From: Diphasiastrum complanatum
Taxonomy: Eukaryota; Streptophyta; Lycopodiopsida; Lycopodiales; Lycopodiaceae
Reading direction: 5' to 3'
NCBI GenBank assembly: GCA_029204225.1
Contig: CM055094.1
Location: 68,811,055-68,875,054 of the forward strand
DNA length: 64,000 nt
The number at the start of each line of letters is the position of its first letter. The first letter of the stretch is position 1. The translations under genes were made by a program, and so were the position numbers. Positions 40,971-52,432 of the stretch are shown one piece after another. The notes under the pieces are model-generated. The model was not told the DNA's origin. It saw only the letters and a program-made list of their open reading frames with translations, and made no database searches.

Positions 40971-41379
40971 ATTTTACGTGAGGAATTTTAGAGCGATAAT
41001 TCAGTTGGAGATTTTGTCCGGTCATGACAAATGTACTGTTGACCCGCGAATTTGATGATATCGACTTTTGAGAGTTTGCACTTTCATCGTCTTTTGAAGA
41101 AGTCGGATAGTCGATGTCAGAGGTTCGACAAACTTCGATGTTGGACTCAGAAGTAGGACAAGGCTGAAAAGTCGGAGACTTCAAATGTCACAGACTTCGA
41201 ACAAGTCGAGTGATGCTCTCATGTCTTCAAAAGTCGACTTCGGCTCAGGCTTAGAACCATTTGTGGGAAAAGTCGATGTCGGACAAGTCATTAGAACATT
41301 GTCATCGGCTTTCCTTGTATTTCTGCAGGGTATGAGACTATAGGAATATTTACAACAACATAATTAATGGATCTAGATT

Positions 41380-41392
<13 letters not shown>

Positions 41393-41471
<79 letters not shown>
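41393..41471. repeat. (GA)n microsatellite, about 39 units
   Basis: Uninterrupted AG dinucleotides between ttagaag and gatagaa. Confidence 0.97.
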
Positions 41472-41473
<2 letters not shown>

Positions 41474-42725
41474 AGAAATCCAGCATCTATAATTTGGGCC
41501 TACCCTACCTTGTTGGAAATTAAGCCCACAATTGTCTCCTTGGTGAATGACTAATTTCTATTTCATGATTCTTCTTGCATGTTTATTGATCATTGATCTA
41601 GGGTAAGGTGAAACCAACTTTGGTTCTACGTCTGCTCATCTGATATCTACAAGAATCACAAACTTAGACAGCCAATCTATCTGAAGAACGACTACAATGG
41701 GCTTCTGGCTGATCTCCAGCAAAGGGTAACCAATCCTATCATAATTTTCAAGTTGAGGTATTAAGCTCAATAATTTGAAGTCATTAAAGACTTGGCCATC
41801 TTCAACAACTTCCACGAAATTACCATTTAGAACAAATCTACATAAATACATTACTTTTTCGACAGTCTACAAAAATACACTATGTTTTCAAAAACTTTGG
41901 CTTTTTTGCATTTCCCTGAAATGCGACACTTGCATAGTTCAAAAGTTTAACTTGTGTAGTTCAAAAGTTTAATTGTTTTTAACACCAACTTTTTCGCATT
42001 TTCTCAAAAAATGCAAAGAGACAAAAAATTTCCTAAGGTCATTTATTTTCATGAGTTAAACTATCTTAAAGACACCTTCGCCTTTTTAAGGGCACCTTCG
42101 ACTTTTTGCGAAAAATGCGAAGAGAGAAAAAAAAATCCCAAAGGTCATCCAAAATAAACGAGAACGTCCTCGTCTGCATCAACGATAATGATTCATTGAT
42201 CGTATATACTATGTAAAGTTGTCACAAAAGCCATATACTTCCAAGTACAACGACTTTCCTAATTAGGTGACAAGCATTCACTGTAATTAATACATGGATG
42301 AAATCTAGAAATAGATCATCCAAGCACAAATTATTGGTTGCTCCGCCCATGAGATGCATTATTTGAGCCTCCCAATTACGCCGTCAAATTTGGTTGTAAT
42401 TGTTATTTGTATTATGCTTCAGTGTAATATAACAGCAGCACGTTTTTATCAGTGTACAACGTAGATGAATACTTCTCGTGATTCAATGCACTTTCATTGT
42501 TGTTTGATCGCGCTTGTTTACTCACTCTGATTAGAACACAGACGTTTACGACTCCTCAATTTTTTATCAGACGATGCCTGTCTTTGACACTTGAGGAACT
42601 CGCGATATTATACTGCTCTTCCACTCATTTCAGAACTATACTTCACATTGTATTTGGTTTCAGTAGTACCACACACAAACCATCTCTAATCTCTTCGGTG
42701 GACTGTACTCTTGTTTTAGATTTTT
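41472..42725. other. non-coding region with GCGAAAAATGCG motifs
   Basis: No supported gene. A 21-bp motif with gttcaaaagtttaa is duplicated near 41937-41972. Between 41990 and 42140 the sequence repeats 'tttttgcgaaaaatgcgaagagag' and 'caccttcg.ctttttaa', similar to the LTR at 39980-40230, so an LTR origin is likely. Confidence 0.4.
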
Positions 42726-42845
42726 AGCATAAGCTGTCTATTAGACTGTTTTTGCACCTAGCAGCCGATTAGAATGGGAGAGCTATTCCGCAATATTCCT
42801 GCTCTCTTCTCCATTCTCGTTCTTCCTATCTCCCTTGCCCCATCA
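42726..42845 (+). repeat. 120-bp LTR segment, copy A
   Basis: Starts agcataagctgtctattaga and ends cttgccccatca. It matches 43581-43700 with only about seven differences by eye. Copy B sits immediately before a primer site, so this is an LTR end. Confidence 0.8.
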
Positions 42846-43109
42846 TACCTAGGCCTATTATTCACATGTGTGAGACTCACATATGTACAATTAACAAGAT
42901 TAGTTGCCAATTTCAAAATCCGCATACCATTCCCCTAAATCTAAAATCTCTTCAGATTTAACTATTAGAATAGTTAAATCCAGTTTATCTGAACACTCAA
43001 TGATAGCTGTTGTTTTTAGCAATTTTTTATATATTGCTTGTTTACAATAAGTGTCATCAAGTGGCTAATGAGTTGGGACACACGCCTCGTAACGGAAACT
43101 GACAAATTG
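42846..43109. other. spacer between LTR segments
   Basis: No coding signal. It separates LTR copy A from a second LTR end. Confidence 0.3.
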
Positions 43110-43300
43110 TTGGTACTGCCCAAAAGTTAGGATGTATATATGTACTTTATGTTATCTTCTATTAATAACATTTGTAGACAAGCTTCTTGAGTTTGTTGTG
43201 TGCTCTCTCCTTATAGTTTGATGAATCTGAGTTGATGGTTAAGTCGTGAATGCTGCTTTCATAACTGCTAGTTTGATCTGATTATGGTATCAGAGCTTGG
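43110..43300 (+). repeat. LTR end of a second copia family with primer site
   Basis: From tgttggtactgcccaaaag (about 43108) to atctgatta, followed by TGGTATCAGAGCTTGGG at about 43284-43300, a good initiator-Met primer site. It lies between the two copies of the 120-bp LTR segment, so elements are nested or recombined here. No gag follows it. Confidence 0.55.
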
Positions 43301-43580
43301 GACTCAAGCGATTTGACGAAAGTTGGAAACCGAATTCTAGGAGAATTCGATGAACAAATGACGGTAGATCCAGCTATCATTCAACTTGTATGGTGAAAGA
43401 GAAAAATTTGATCAGGAGGGATCAAATTCTTTGCTTTTCTACTAGAAAGCTTGGAGCAATTTAAAGAGGTTCAAAATTTTGAACTTTCCTGAGAACAGTC
43501 TTTAGAAGAAATCGGCTTGTTCTCACTATTTATTAGGCCGATTTGGAAATTGCTTGATTTGAACGCATAAAGTTATGATT

Positions 43581-43715
43581 AGCATAAGCTGTCTATTAGA
43601 CTGTTTCTGCACCTAGCAGCCGACTAGAACGGGAGAGCTGTTCCGCAATATTCCTGCTCTCTTCTCTGTTCTCGTTCTTCCTATCTCCCTTGCCCCATCA
43701 GATTGGTATCAGAGA
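43581..43715 (+). repeat. 120-bp LTR segment, copy B, with primer site
   Basis: Second copy of the 42726 segment, ending cttgccccatca at 43700, then 'ga' and TTGGTATCAGAGAG. A gag frame begins 53 bp downstream. Confidence 0.75.
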
Positions 43716-43767
43716 GTTGTTCAAATAAACCGAGAGATTAAGTTTGTTCTATTTGTATACTATTATC

Positions 43768-44118
43768 ATGTCTCATATAGGTAGCTCTTCATCTTCATCA
43801 CTAAGTGAAGCTAGAGTCATTGACAAGTTTAATGGTTCTAACTTCTACATCTGGAAGTTAAAACTTAGAATGGTGTTGATAGATAGAGATCTTTGGGATG
43901 TAGTAAAACGTGTAGAACCAGAAGATGGTGATCAAGCAAAGGCCTGGAGGATCAAAGATCATAAGGCCTTAGCATGTATCACACTCAATTTGGCCGACTC
44001 CCAAATATCTCACGTTGCCACGTGCAAAATCTCTAAGGAAGCACTGGACTTGTTATTGATGCTAATAAAATACACTCAGAAAATGCAGATTCTAGCCAAA
44101 ACTCTGGTGACAAACTGA
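43768..44118 (+). pseudogene. copia gag 5' fragment
   Basis: From the ATG at 43768: MSHIGSSSSSSLSEARVIDK, FNGSNFYIWKLKLRMVLIDR, AWRIKDHKALACITLNLADS and the start of the KEALDLL helix, the typical copia gag N-terminus. Similarity ends near 44055, and by 44200 the sequence passes into a low-complexity GAAACGAAAC tract. No zinc knuckle or pol. Confidence 0.75.
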
Positions 44119-44194
44119 TAAATTTAAATCAGGATGATTCGCAAAACTTTTCGTGACACTCAAATTATTTATGTTCGAGTTGGATCAATTAGGC

Positions 44195-44405
44195 TCCACA
44201 ATACAACGAAACGAAATGAGACAAAATCTAGAAGAAAACAAAACGAAGCAAAATGAAGCGAAACTTAAACGAGCTCTGACACAAGATGAGACAAGACGAG
44301 ACGAAACGAAACAAAACAAAACAAAACTTAGATGAGCTCTGTAATGATTTACCCTTATAGCCAAGTGATCGCGAAGCGAAGCGAGGCGAAACACGAAGCG
44401 AAAGG
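44195..44405. repeat. GAAACGAAGCGAAAC low-complexity tract
   Basis: Repeated acgaaacgaaatgaga, cgaagcaaaatgaagcgaaa and gacgagacgaaacgaaac strings, containing 'gagctctgacac' twice. The inverse occurs at 32660-32707 and 37440-37500. Each time it lies at the point where a copia polyprotein breaks off. Confidence 0.6.
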
Positions 44406-44463
44406 ATTCGCCAACAAGATCAGTTCATCATAAATTCAAATGTGATCGCTGGTCACTGTTGAC

Positions 44464-44571
44464 TGTGCAAAAAGTACAAAAAGGACCAAGAGTGGATCCT
44501 AATCTGACACCCAATCCCTCTTGAGGATCAAATTAGGATCCACTCTTGGTCCTTTTTGTACTTTTTGCACA
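44464..44571. repeat. perfect 40-bp inverted repeat ending at a primer-binding site
   Basis: The left arm 44464-44503 starts tgtgcaaaaagtac and the right arm 44532-44571 ends gtactttttgcaca. The arms are perfect complements separated by 28 nt. The right arm is the LTR end of the copia element that follows; the left arm is an inverted copy of it, so the upstream LTR is replaced by a fold-back. Confidence 0.9.
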
Positions 44572-44587
44572 TGGTATCAGAACCAAG
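44572..44587 (+). other. copia primer-binding site
   Basis: TGGTATCAGAACCAAG directly follows the TG...CA-type LTR end at 44571. It is complementary to the 3' end of initiator tRNA-Met and serves the polyprotein at 45167. Confidence 0.8.
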
Positions 44588-45166
44588 TACAAGAGGTTTT
44601 GTTGAAATTGATAGGGTTAATCCAAATCAAAGCCAAAATTAGCAGTGTTTAGGAAACTAGTCAAATTTTGTGTAGCGAGTTGGATTTGATAGCTATTCTC
44701 AAAAATTTTGGTCCAAATCTTGTTGTGGGCTGTAGGAACCCTTTTCACACATGTGAGGCCATACAACTTATGTTTTGACTGAGAAATTTCGAAAATTTGT
44801 AGAATTTGACTCACATACCCAATTTGAGTGATTTTTAGTGCAAAATCAAGCATTTTCTAAAGTAAATCTAATCCCTTGATTAGTTCTTGGATTAGATTAG
44901 CCAAAAAATTAAAATTGAAGCTTGAATGAGGTGCATTAATTGATCTTCTCTGATTTTTTGAGTGTATGTTGAGGTTGAAGAGAGAAATTGCTAAAAATCA
45001 TAGATTAAGGAGTGATTTTGCAAGTTTGAGACTAAATTTCCATCATTCTAGATTGGTTCATGAGTGATAGGATTGAGTCTATAAGCTTTCTAAATTGCTA
45101 GAAGACTTTAGGTTCAGATCTCTTAGCAAAACCATAAGAGTTTCTAGTGCTTTTTCACATTCAAAA

Positions 45167-48100
45167 ATGGCATCAATGGGTGGTTTTTTGCTTGAAGCTA
45201 GTGAAAGACTTACATCCACTAATTATGCTACTTGGATAGTTCGAATGGAGTCCTTGCTTGTACTTCATGATCTTTATGACATAGTACTTGAGGTGGAAGT
45301 AGAACCTCAAGGAGGAGTTGAATTGGCTAAGTACAAAAAGAGATGTAGAGTTGCATTACATTGCATAAAAATGAATGTAAGTAATGAACTTTTGAAAGAA
45401 ATCTCATCTTGTACCACATCCAAAGAGGCATGGGATTCATTAAAAGCCATTTATGGATCCAAGAACAATTCAAGGATACTCATGCTTAGGAATCAAATCC
45501 TTCAAAGCATGAAAGGAAGTAGTGAAAGTGCCCAAAATTATGTCTCCAGGATCAAATATTTGAACAAGGAGTTGTCTTCTATAGATGATAAAATCAAAGA
45601 TGATGAATTAGTTTAAATCATTTTGAATGGATTAGGAGATGATTATTCCAATCTTGTTCAAACCTTTGCTATTCAAGATTCACTTCCTAGTATCGAAAAA
45701 CTTCAAAGTGTGCTTGTTAGTGAGGAGAGTAGAATACTCCATATCAAAAGTAGGATGAGTTTCTTATCTTCAAATGATGGTGATGAAAAAGCTAACTTTT
45801 CTTTGAAAGGCAAGAAGAAGAAGTTTCCATCCAAGAAGACTCAAGACATGGAGATGGAGAACAAAGATGGAGCATCAAGTTCCAAAGGCAAGAGCAAGAA
45901 GGACAAGAAGCTAAAGTGTTTCTTTTGTGAAAAAAAGGGACATTTTGCATCCAACTGCTACAAGAAGAAGAATGCCCAAGAGAAGGACAATCAAGACAAT
46001 CTTGTGCTTGAGGAGGAGGAAGAAGGCAATCTATCTTTGATGGTATCCTCACCACAAACATCTAATCAAGACACTTGGTGGATTGATAGTGGGGCAAGCT
46101 TTCACATGACTCACCAAAAAGACTACTTTTCTATTCTACTTTCTTACAATAGTTCTAAGAGATTTATCTTCACTGCAAGTGATCAAGAATGTGAGTTTGT
46201 AGGTGTTGGATCCATTCCTTTATGTCTAGGAACATCTAAAAAAATAGATCTAGACAATGTTCTTTATGTACCTTCAATTACAAAGTTGAGTGTAGGACAA
46301 CTTATGGATAGTAGATTAGATGTACATTTCAAGCATGGAGCATGTTCTATCTTGAAAGATGAAAAATGTATTGCTAGTGGTTTCAAGCAAGGGAGGTTAT
46401 TCAAATTGGATGCTAATGTGATGGTTGGAAGTGTGAACATGGCAAGGAAGGAGCTCACTCAAGTGGAACTATGGCACAAAAGGTTAGGCCATCCTAACTA
46501 CAAAGCTATGGAGACCATGGTGACAAATGAGCTAGCAAAAGGACTTCCCAAAACCATATCCAAGTGTGGCAAGCTTTGTGAAGCTTGTGGACTCTCCAAA
46601 TCTCATAAGCTTTCTTTCAAGAGATCTTTGATAAGATCTAACTCTCCTCTTGACCTTATACACTCGGATGTTCATTCATTTTCACATGAATCAAATGGTG
46701 GAGCTCTTATGTATGTCACTTTTATTGATGATAAATCAAGATACTCTTGGGTTTATCTCTTGTCTAAGAAAAGTGAAGTTTTTGAGCTCTTTGTAAAGTT
46801 CAAAACTCTTATGGAAAAGCAACTTAATACTAGCTTGAAAGTATTAAGAAGTGATAATGGAGGGGAGCACATCTCCAATAGGATGAAAGAGTTTTGTCAA
46901 ACTAACGGCATTAGGAGAGAGTTTACTTGCACATATACTCCACAACAAAATGGAGTAGCTGAGAGAAAGAATAGGACACTATGTGAGTGTGCTAAAGCTA
47001 TGAGATTAGATGCATCACTTCCTATTTCATTTTGGGGAGAAGCTGTTTTATGTGCAAACTTTCTATGTAATAGAATGACTAATAGTGCCATTAAAGGACT
47101 TACACCTTATGAAGTATTGTTTGGCAAAAAGCCAAATCTTAGTGATTTGAAAGTTTTTGGATGTACTTGTTATGTACAGATTCCTTTAGAAACAAGGAAA
47201 AAGAAAGATGCCACTTCTTTCAAAGGCATCTTTGTTGGTTATAGTGAAAGTAAGAAAGCTTATAGGATATTTGATCCTATTACAAAAAAAGTTGTTGCTA
47301 GTAGAGATGTACTTTTTGATGAATCTCTCCAAGCCAAAGGAAAGGTGAATTCCAACAAGCCTCAACTTGTCAAGAATCATGCTAGACGAGGAGGAGCTTC
47401 ATGAAGATGAAGACCAAGAGGAACCTACTCAAAGTCCAAGGGTGCCATCAAGGACAAGGATTGAGCCATCAAGGCTCACTTATAGTGACAAAGGGAAGCA
47501 AAGGAAAGATTCTCAACTACTCAACTCTTATACTTTCTTGACTACTATGCTTGAAGAACCAACTAGTTTTGAGGAAGCAAATAAGTTTCAATATTGGAGA
47601 AAAGCTATGAAAGTAGAGTTTGATGCATTAATGAAAAATCAAACTTGGAAGCCTGTTGATTTACCTTATGGAAAGAAGCCTCTAACTTGTAAATGGATAT
47701 ATAGATTGATATATAATCAAGATGGTTCCATTCATAAGTACAAAGCTAGACTTGTAGCAAAAGGTTTTTAGCAAGTCAAAGGCATAGATTATGATGAAAC
47801 CTTTGCACCTGTTGCAAATCTTGTGACTATTAGATTAATCATATGTCTTGCAACTTCTTTCAAATGGGAGCTCTTCCAATTTGATGTGACAAATGCTTTC
47901 TTGAATGGATTCTTGGAAGAGGAAATCTACATGTGCCAACCCGAGGGCTTCATCAAAGATGGAGAAGAAGACAAGGTGTGTTTCTTGAAGAAGAGTCTTT
48001 ATGGACTCAAGCAAGCACCAAGAGCATGGTACTCTAGGTTGCATTCCTATCTTTTTTCCATTGGATTTGTTGTAAGTTCTTATGAACCATCATTGTACTA

Positions 48101-49169
48101 CAAATGTAATGATGGAAAGATCATTATCTTGATTTTATATGTTGATGACATTATACTCACAGGAAATGATCTAGATGGCATCAAGAATGTAAAAGTTTCC
48201 TTGTCTAGTGAATTTAAGATGGTAGATCTAGGACTTCTTAAAGTTATACTTGGAATAGAAGTCACTAGAAGAAATGATTTTTCCTTCATATGTCAATGTA
48301 AGTATGCTAGATCAATCTTAGCAAGATTTGGCATGATTGATTGTAAAGGAGTTGAAACTCCTATGGAACTAAGTGTAAAAGTTTCTAAGGAAAGTAATAA
48401 AGCATCCTTTGAGGACATCACTACCTACAGAACGCTTATTGGTTCCTTGATATACTTAACCATCACTAGACCAGATCTTAGTTTTTGTGTTGGCAAGTTG
48501 AGTCAATACATGCAAAGTCCATTAACATGTCATTGGAAAGGAGCAAAAAGGGTGTTAAGTTACATCTTGGCTACAAAAGACTTTGGCATAGTTTATGAAA
48601 GGACTAATATTTGTTTAAGAGCATATTTGGACTCAAGTTTTGCAGGTGACAAGATGGATAGAAGATCCATAAGTGCATTTGCTACATTCTTACGTGGAGG
48701 AGCTATATCTTGGCTTTCAAAAAAGCAAGATACCATCTCTCTTTCATCAACAGAATCCGAGCATAAAGCTATGACAACAACAACAAAGGAGGTTCTTTGG
48801 CTTAAAAGGCTTTTGGAAGAGCTACATGAGATTAAGGATGAAGCCATTCCATGCATATATTGTGATAATCAAGCAGCTCAACAACTTGCAAACAATCAAG
48901 TCTTCCATGCTCGAACAAAGCACATCGAGATTGCACATCATTTCATGAGGGAGAAAGTGCAAGCAAAAGAGATCAAGCTTATTCATGTTTCATCATTAGA
49001 TTGCATTGTTGATATACTCACCAAGGCATTGCCTAAATATCCATTTGTAAAATTCAGATTGGCTCTTAAAGTTATAGATAGATCTATGCTTGATTTACCA
49101 AGCTATATTTTTGAGGAGTGTGAAAAATACAAAAATAAGCTTGGTAGAAGCCAAAAATCTTGTATATAG
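45167..49169 (+). pseudogene. near-complete copia gag-pol polyprotein with two nonsense codons and one frameshift
   Basis: From the ATG at 45167 (MASMGGFLLEASERLTSTNY): gag; zinc knuckle CFFCEKKGHFASNC (45917); protease WWIDSGASFHMT (D of DSG near 46084); GAG-pre-integrase LWHKRLGHPNYKAM (46470); integrase (LIHSDVHSF, FIDDKSRYSWVYLL, LRSDNGGEHISN, QQNGVAERKNRTL); RT (CKWIYRLIYNQDGS; catalytic YVDD at 48138-48149); RNase H (YLDSSFAGDKMDRRS, STESEHKAM, YCDNQAAQQL); end near DILTKALPKY. Breaks: TAA at 45614-45616, a frame change near 47385, and TAG at 47769-47771, where related proteins have Gln. All catalytic motifs are otherwise present, so inactivation is fairly recent compared with its neighbours. 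It may still be transcribed but cannot make one polyprotein. Confidence 0.93.
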
Positions 49170-49317
49170 GATAGACACACATGTGTGAAACATGTTCCCA
49201 TGTGTAAAACTAGTGTACTTTTCATGTACCATAATCATATATGTTGGACATATGATCTAATTCAAGTTCTAGTGGATAAAATGGCCAAAAACTAGTTTTC
49301 TAGAGATATGACACATG
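49170..49317 (+). repeat. remnant of the 3' end/3' LTR of the copia at 45167
   Basis: Directly follows the polyprotein stop. It contains acacatgtgtgaaacatgttcccatgtgtaa-like alternating motifs and is cut off at 49318 by the next element. It cannot be aligned with the 5' LTR, which is itself truncated. Confidence 0.4.
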
Positions 49318-50530
49318 TGTTGTAAAGCTACCTTTACAAGCTTTACTTCCGGCGCCAGTATTGTCCCCGGCGCCAGCAGCGCCCCTGCTGCAATAGCGCA
49401 GGCATCCCAAAGGGAGCCGGCAACCACAACTTAGCTTATCAGCCTTCAACTCTTGCCATCCAAACCCACTTGACATACAAGCAGCCAACTCGCCAACAAC
49501 GATTAGACTTAACCAACTTGAAGCAAGTCGCCTGACATACATCAAACTTAACCAACTCGAAGCTTCGTTACAAATGAGTAACATCCATTCCAAGCAAGCG
49601 GTCTGACTTACATCAGACTTAACCAACTGAAAGCTTTGTCACGACCGTTGGAAGCCCACCTAGCGCCACGCCGACTGGACAGCCATAAACAGGTAACTTC
49701 CACCCAAGCAAGCCATCCAACTCAGCCGACAGGTTAGAGCCCCTTCCCCAAGAGCTTAACTTATTCACGTTCATGCAAGGAACACTCAGAACCACAAGAC
49801 GTGACAGATATGGAGACAACCAGTTCTTGGACCAAATGGTCCCGACACCATACCGTTGGCGCCACAGATCAAATGGTCCCGACGGCATACCGCTGGCGTC
49901 TCGGGATACGACCCTTAGCTATGTGCCAAATTAAAAATTTTGAAACGGCCTTACAACTGGCGCTTTTACCGAACACTGAAATCCAGAAGGTAATCAGAGT
50001 CAATTTGAGAAAAAAATCTCACTGTATTGATAAATCTGAGAAGGTTACATTTCAAGTGTGTGACCGACCCTAGTCTCCGGGCGCTAGCATGCCAAGGCGA
50101 GAGCCATGACAACATTCTAGCAAGGGAGGCTGAGACCTGGTTGGAGCTCGCCCTGAGTCGCAACCCGCACTCCCCTATAGTATTGGTGTGATTCGGCACC
50201 CTCCCTCATACCAAGAACTCTACCCAAGCTAGTAATGCACATTTTTCTCTCTCTAGGATTTTCTATTTCTAGAAAGTCATTTTCTTTCTCTAGATTTTAT
50301 TGATCCCCAGGCTTCCTTTAATCATGCCAAGATCGTGTGAGGTGATTGCACATCGATCTGAGCTCTCTGAACTCTGGTAGAACCGATCAAAGATTTTAGC
50401 CATAGGAACTTGGCGCTGGTTGGATTCTGGTCACAGTGGCGCCGGGAGCAGCAGGGGCGCTGCTGGCGCTGGGGACAATGCTGGCGCCAGTGACGCCGGA
50501 AGTAAAGCTTGTAAAGGTAGCTTTACAACA
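49318..50530 (-). repeat. 3' LTR of a non-autonomous element, with an inverted U3 start at its far end
   Basis: On the minus strand the LTR starts at 50530 (TGTTGTAAAGCTACCTTTAC) and runs to about 49393 (ggatgcctgcgcta), matching the LTRs at 59229-60472 and 62793-64000. The last 74 bp, 49318-49391, are not LTR end but a second, inverted copy of the U3 start (tgttgtaaagctacc ... cgcccctgctgc). The unit therefore has terminal inverted repeats of about 74 bp rich in ggcgcc. Frames within it are non-coding artefacts. Confidence 0.8.
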
Positions 50531-51779
50531 TCCACCCCACCTTTATAAAATCTGATGTCCTCATCAGATGTCAGATTAAAGTAAAGGTGTCTCCCAATTA
50601 AAATAACTATACATTTAAGCTACTTGGCACAGTACTCAATTTATTGGCCACTTTTTATTAACATTGAAACTGGCACACCACAAGTCAGCTCTTTGTACTG
50701 AAAAATTACATAACTTAAAATATCTCTTTGTCTGGGAAAAGTGTAGATTTTATATCGCTTTCGTAAAACCCAAGAACCTTATTAACTGGTGACAGAGGCC
50801 TTTCTTTGAAATGTTCGCCTCTGTCGCTTCTGACTTTCGACTTTGGAACTCCTTTGAGCTCCTGATTTGTCATTGATGCACTTTGTATTGAGCTCCCTGA
50901 GCTCCAGATTTGATCAGTTCCGCACAGGTATCAAGGCTTCTTGAGCCAAAGGATTTATCGTTTGATTGCCCACTTTGTGGTCCACTTCGTGCCTTGTTGC
51001 TTTTGCACCTTGGTTTCTCTCCTTGTCCCAGCCTGATCTTGATACTTTTCCATCTTGGCTCTTTTTGGTAGGCAAAGATTGAGTACTCCGCAATGCACCA
51101 CTCACTTAGCTTGAAGTAGCTCTTTGAATCAGCCCAAATGTAATCATTGACCTCGTGGAAAGACAAAGGGTCCCACCAGTTTGATCTGCATCTGAACTAT
51201 CTCTTCGCGTTTGTTTGAAGAGCCATGTCCGTCGCACAAAACTTGACTTTCACAATTCCATCACTAGTCAGTTGCCTCACAATCAAAACAAGAAGTGTAC
51301 ATCGAGCTTGGCTTCAAGTAGCTCTCTTTGAATCAGACACATGCACCCAGAGTTTTCACTAGTCCGATCTCAACGCGAACTGTCCCTTAGCGTTCGTTCG
51401 AAATACCAAGTCTCTCATACAAGACTCAACTTTAACAGTTCCTTCACTGATCAACTGCCTTACATGTAACACAAGCCAACGTACTTATATGTTTCCTCAT
51501 CATTGCTGGTCCACAGAAAGATTATAACAAACTTTCCTTTCCACAACAAAAACTTGTCAACTTATTAGATCCAAAGTTCGCCAGTCTCCTCGTGTGAATA
51601 TGGCTAGGTCACCTTGGATTTGCCCCCGTTTTAATCAACTTTCATTCAGAATTTGCCCCAAGAGAGAGGTGTGTGTGATAGTTCCCCTCCACTTATAAAA
51701 TCAGCTGATCGGACTTAGAGTAGAGTTCTTCGGACAAAAAGCTTTTCCAACACTTTGCTTCCCATCTGCTAGGATTATG
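50531..51779 (-). mobile_element. internal region of a non-autonomous LTR element, truncated
   Basis: Matches 60473-61736 throughout. A purine tract (ccacctttataaa complement, AAAGGTGGGGTGGA) abuts the LTR at 50530. A minus-strand frame at 50870-51166 (NDYIWADSKSYFKLSEWCIA, PRWKSIKIRLGQGEK) is closely related to the frame at 60926-61189 in the other copy. No gag, protease, integrase, RT or RNase H is recognised. The element breaks at 51779 (ggctcg) and jumps into the middle of an LTR, so 1.05 kb of leader and the LTR end are deleted. Confidence 0.75.
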
Positions 51780-52432
51780 GCTCGCCCGACATACATCAAA
51801 CTTAACCAACTCGAAGCTTCGTTACAAACGAATAACATCCATTCCAAGCAAGCGGTCTGACTTACATCAGACTTAACCAACTGAAAGCTTCGTCACGAGC
51901 GTTGAAAGCCAACCTGGCGCCACGCCAGACTAGACAGCCATAAATAGGTAACTTCCACCCAAGCAAGCCATCCAACTCAGCCCACAGGTTAGAGTCCGTT
52001 CCCCAAGAGCTTAACCCATTCACGTTCATGCAAGGAACACTCAGAACCACAAGCCGCGACAGATATGGAGACAACCAGTTCCTGGACCAAATGGTCCAGA
52101 CAACATACCGCTGGCGCCACGGACCGAATGGTCCCGACGGCATACCGCTGGCGTCCCGGGATACGACCCTCAGCTATATGCCAACTTAAAAATTTTGAAG
52201 CGGCCTTACAACTGGCGCTTTTACCGAACACTGAAACCCAGAAGGTAGTCAAAGTCAGTTTGAGGAATAAATCCCACTTTATTGATAAATCTGAGAAGGT
52301 TACATTCCAAGTGTGTGACCAACCATAGTCTCCGAGGCGCTAGCATGCCAAGGCAAGAGCCATGACAACATTCCAGCAAGGGAGACTGAGACTTGGTTGG
52401 AGCTCGTCCTGAGTCGCAACCCGCACTCCCTT
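51780..52432 (-). repeat. partial 5' LTR of the same element, both ends missing
   Basis: Colinear with 63011-63656 (cgacatacatcaaact ... cgcaacccgcactccc), in the same orientation as the LTR at 49393-50530. It lacks the end nearest the leader and the U3 part. At 52432 it fuses to the primer site of an oppositely oriented element. Confidence 0.75.

Noticed and set aside
49801-50073. Frame METTSSWTKWSRHHTVGATD, recurring at 52065 and 63289
   Set aside because: It lies inside the repeated LTR and recurs only because the LTR does; it is antisense to the element and has no domain.
49318-50530. DNA transposon with terminal inverted repeats
   Set aside because: The sequence is an LTR (copies at 59229 and 62793 have primer sites and no such inverted pair), so the inverted ends are a secondary rearrangement.
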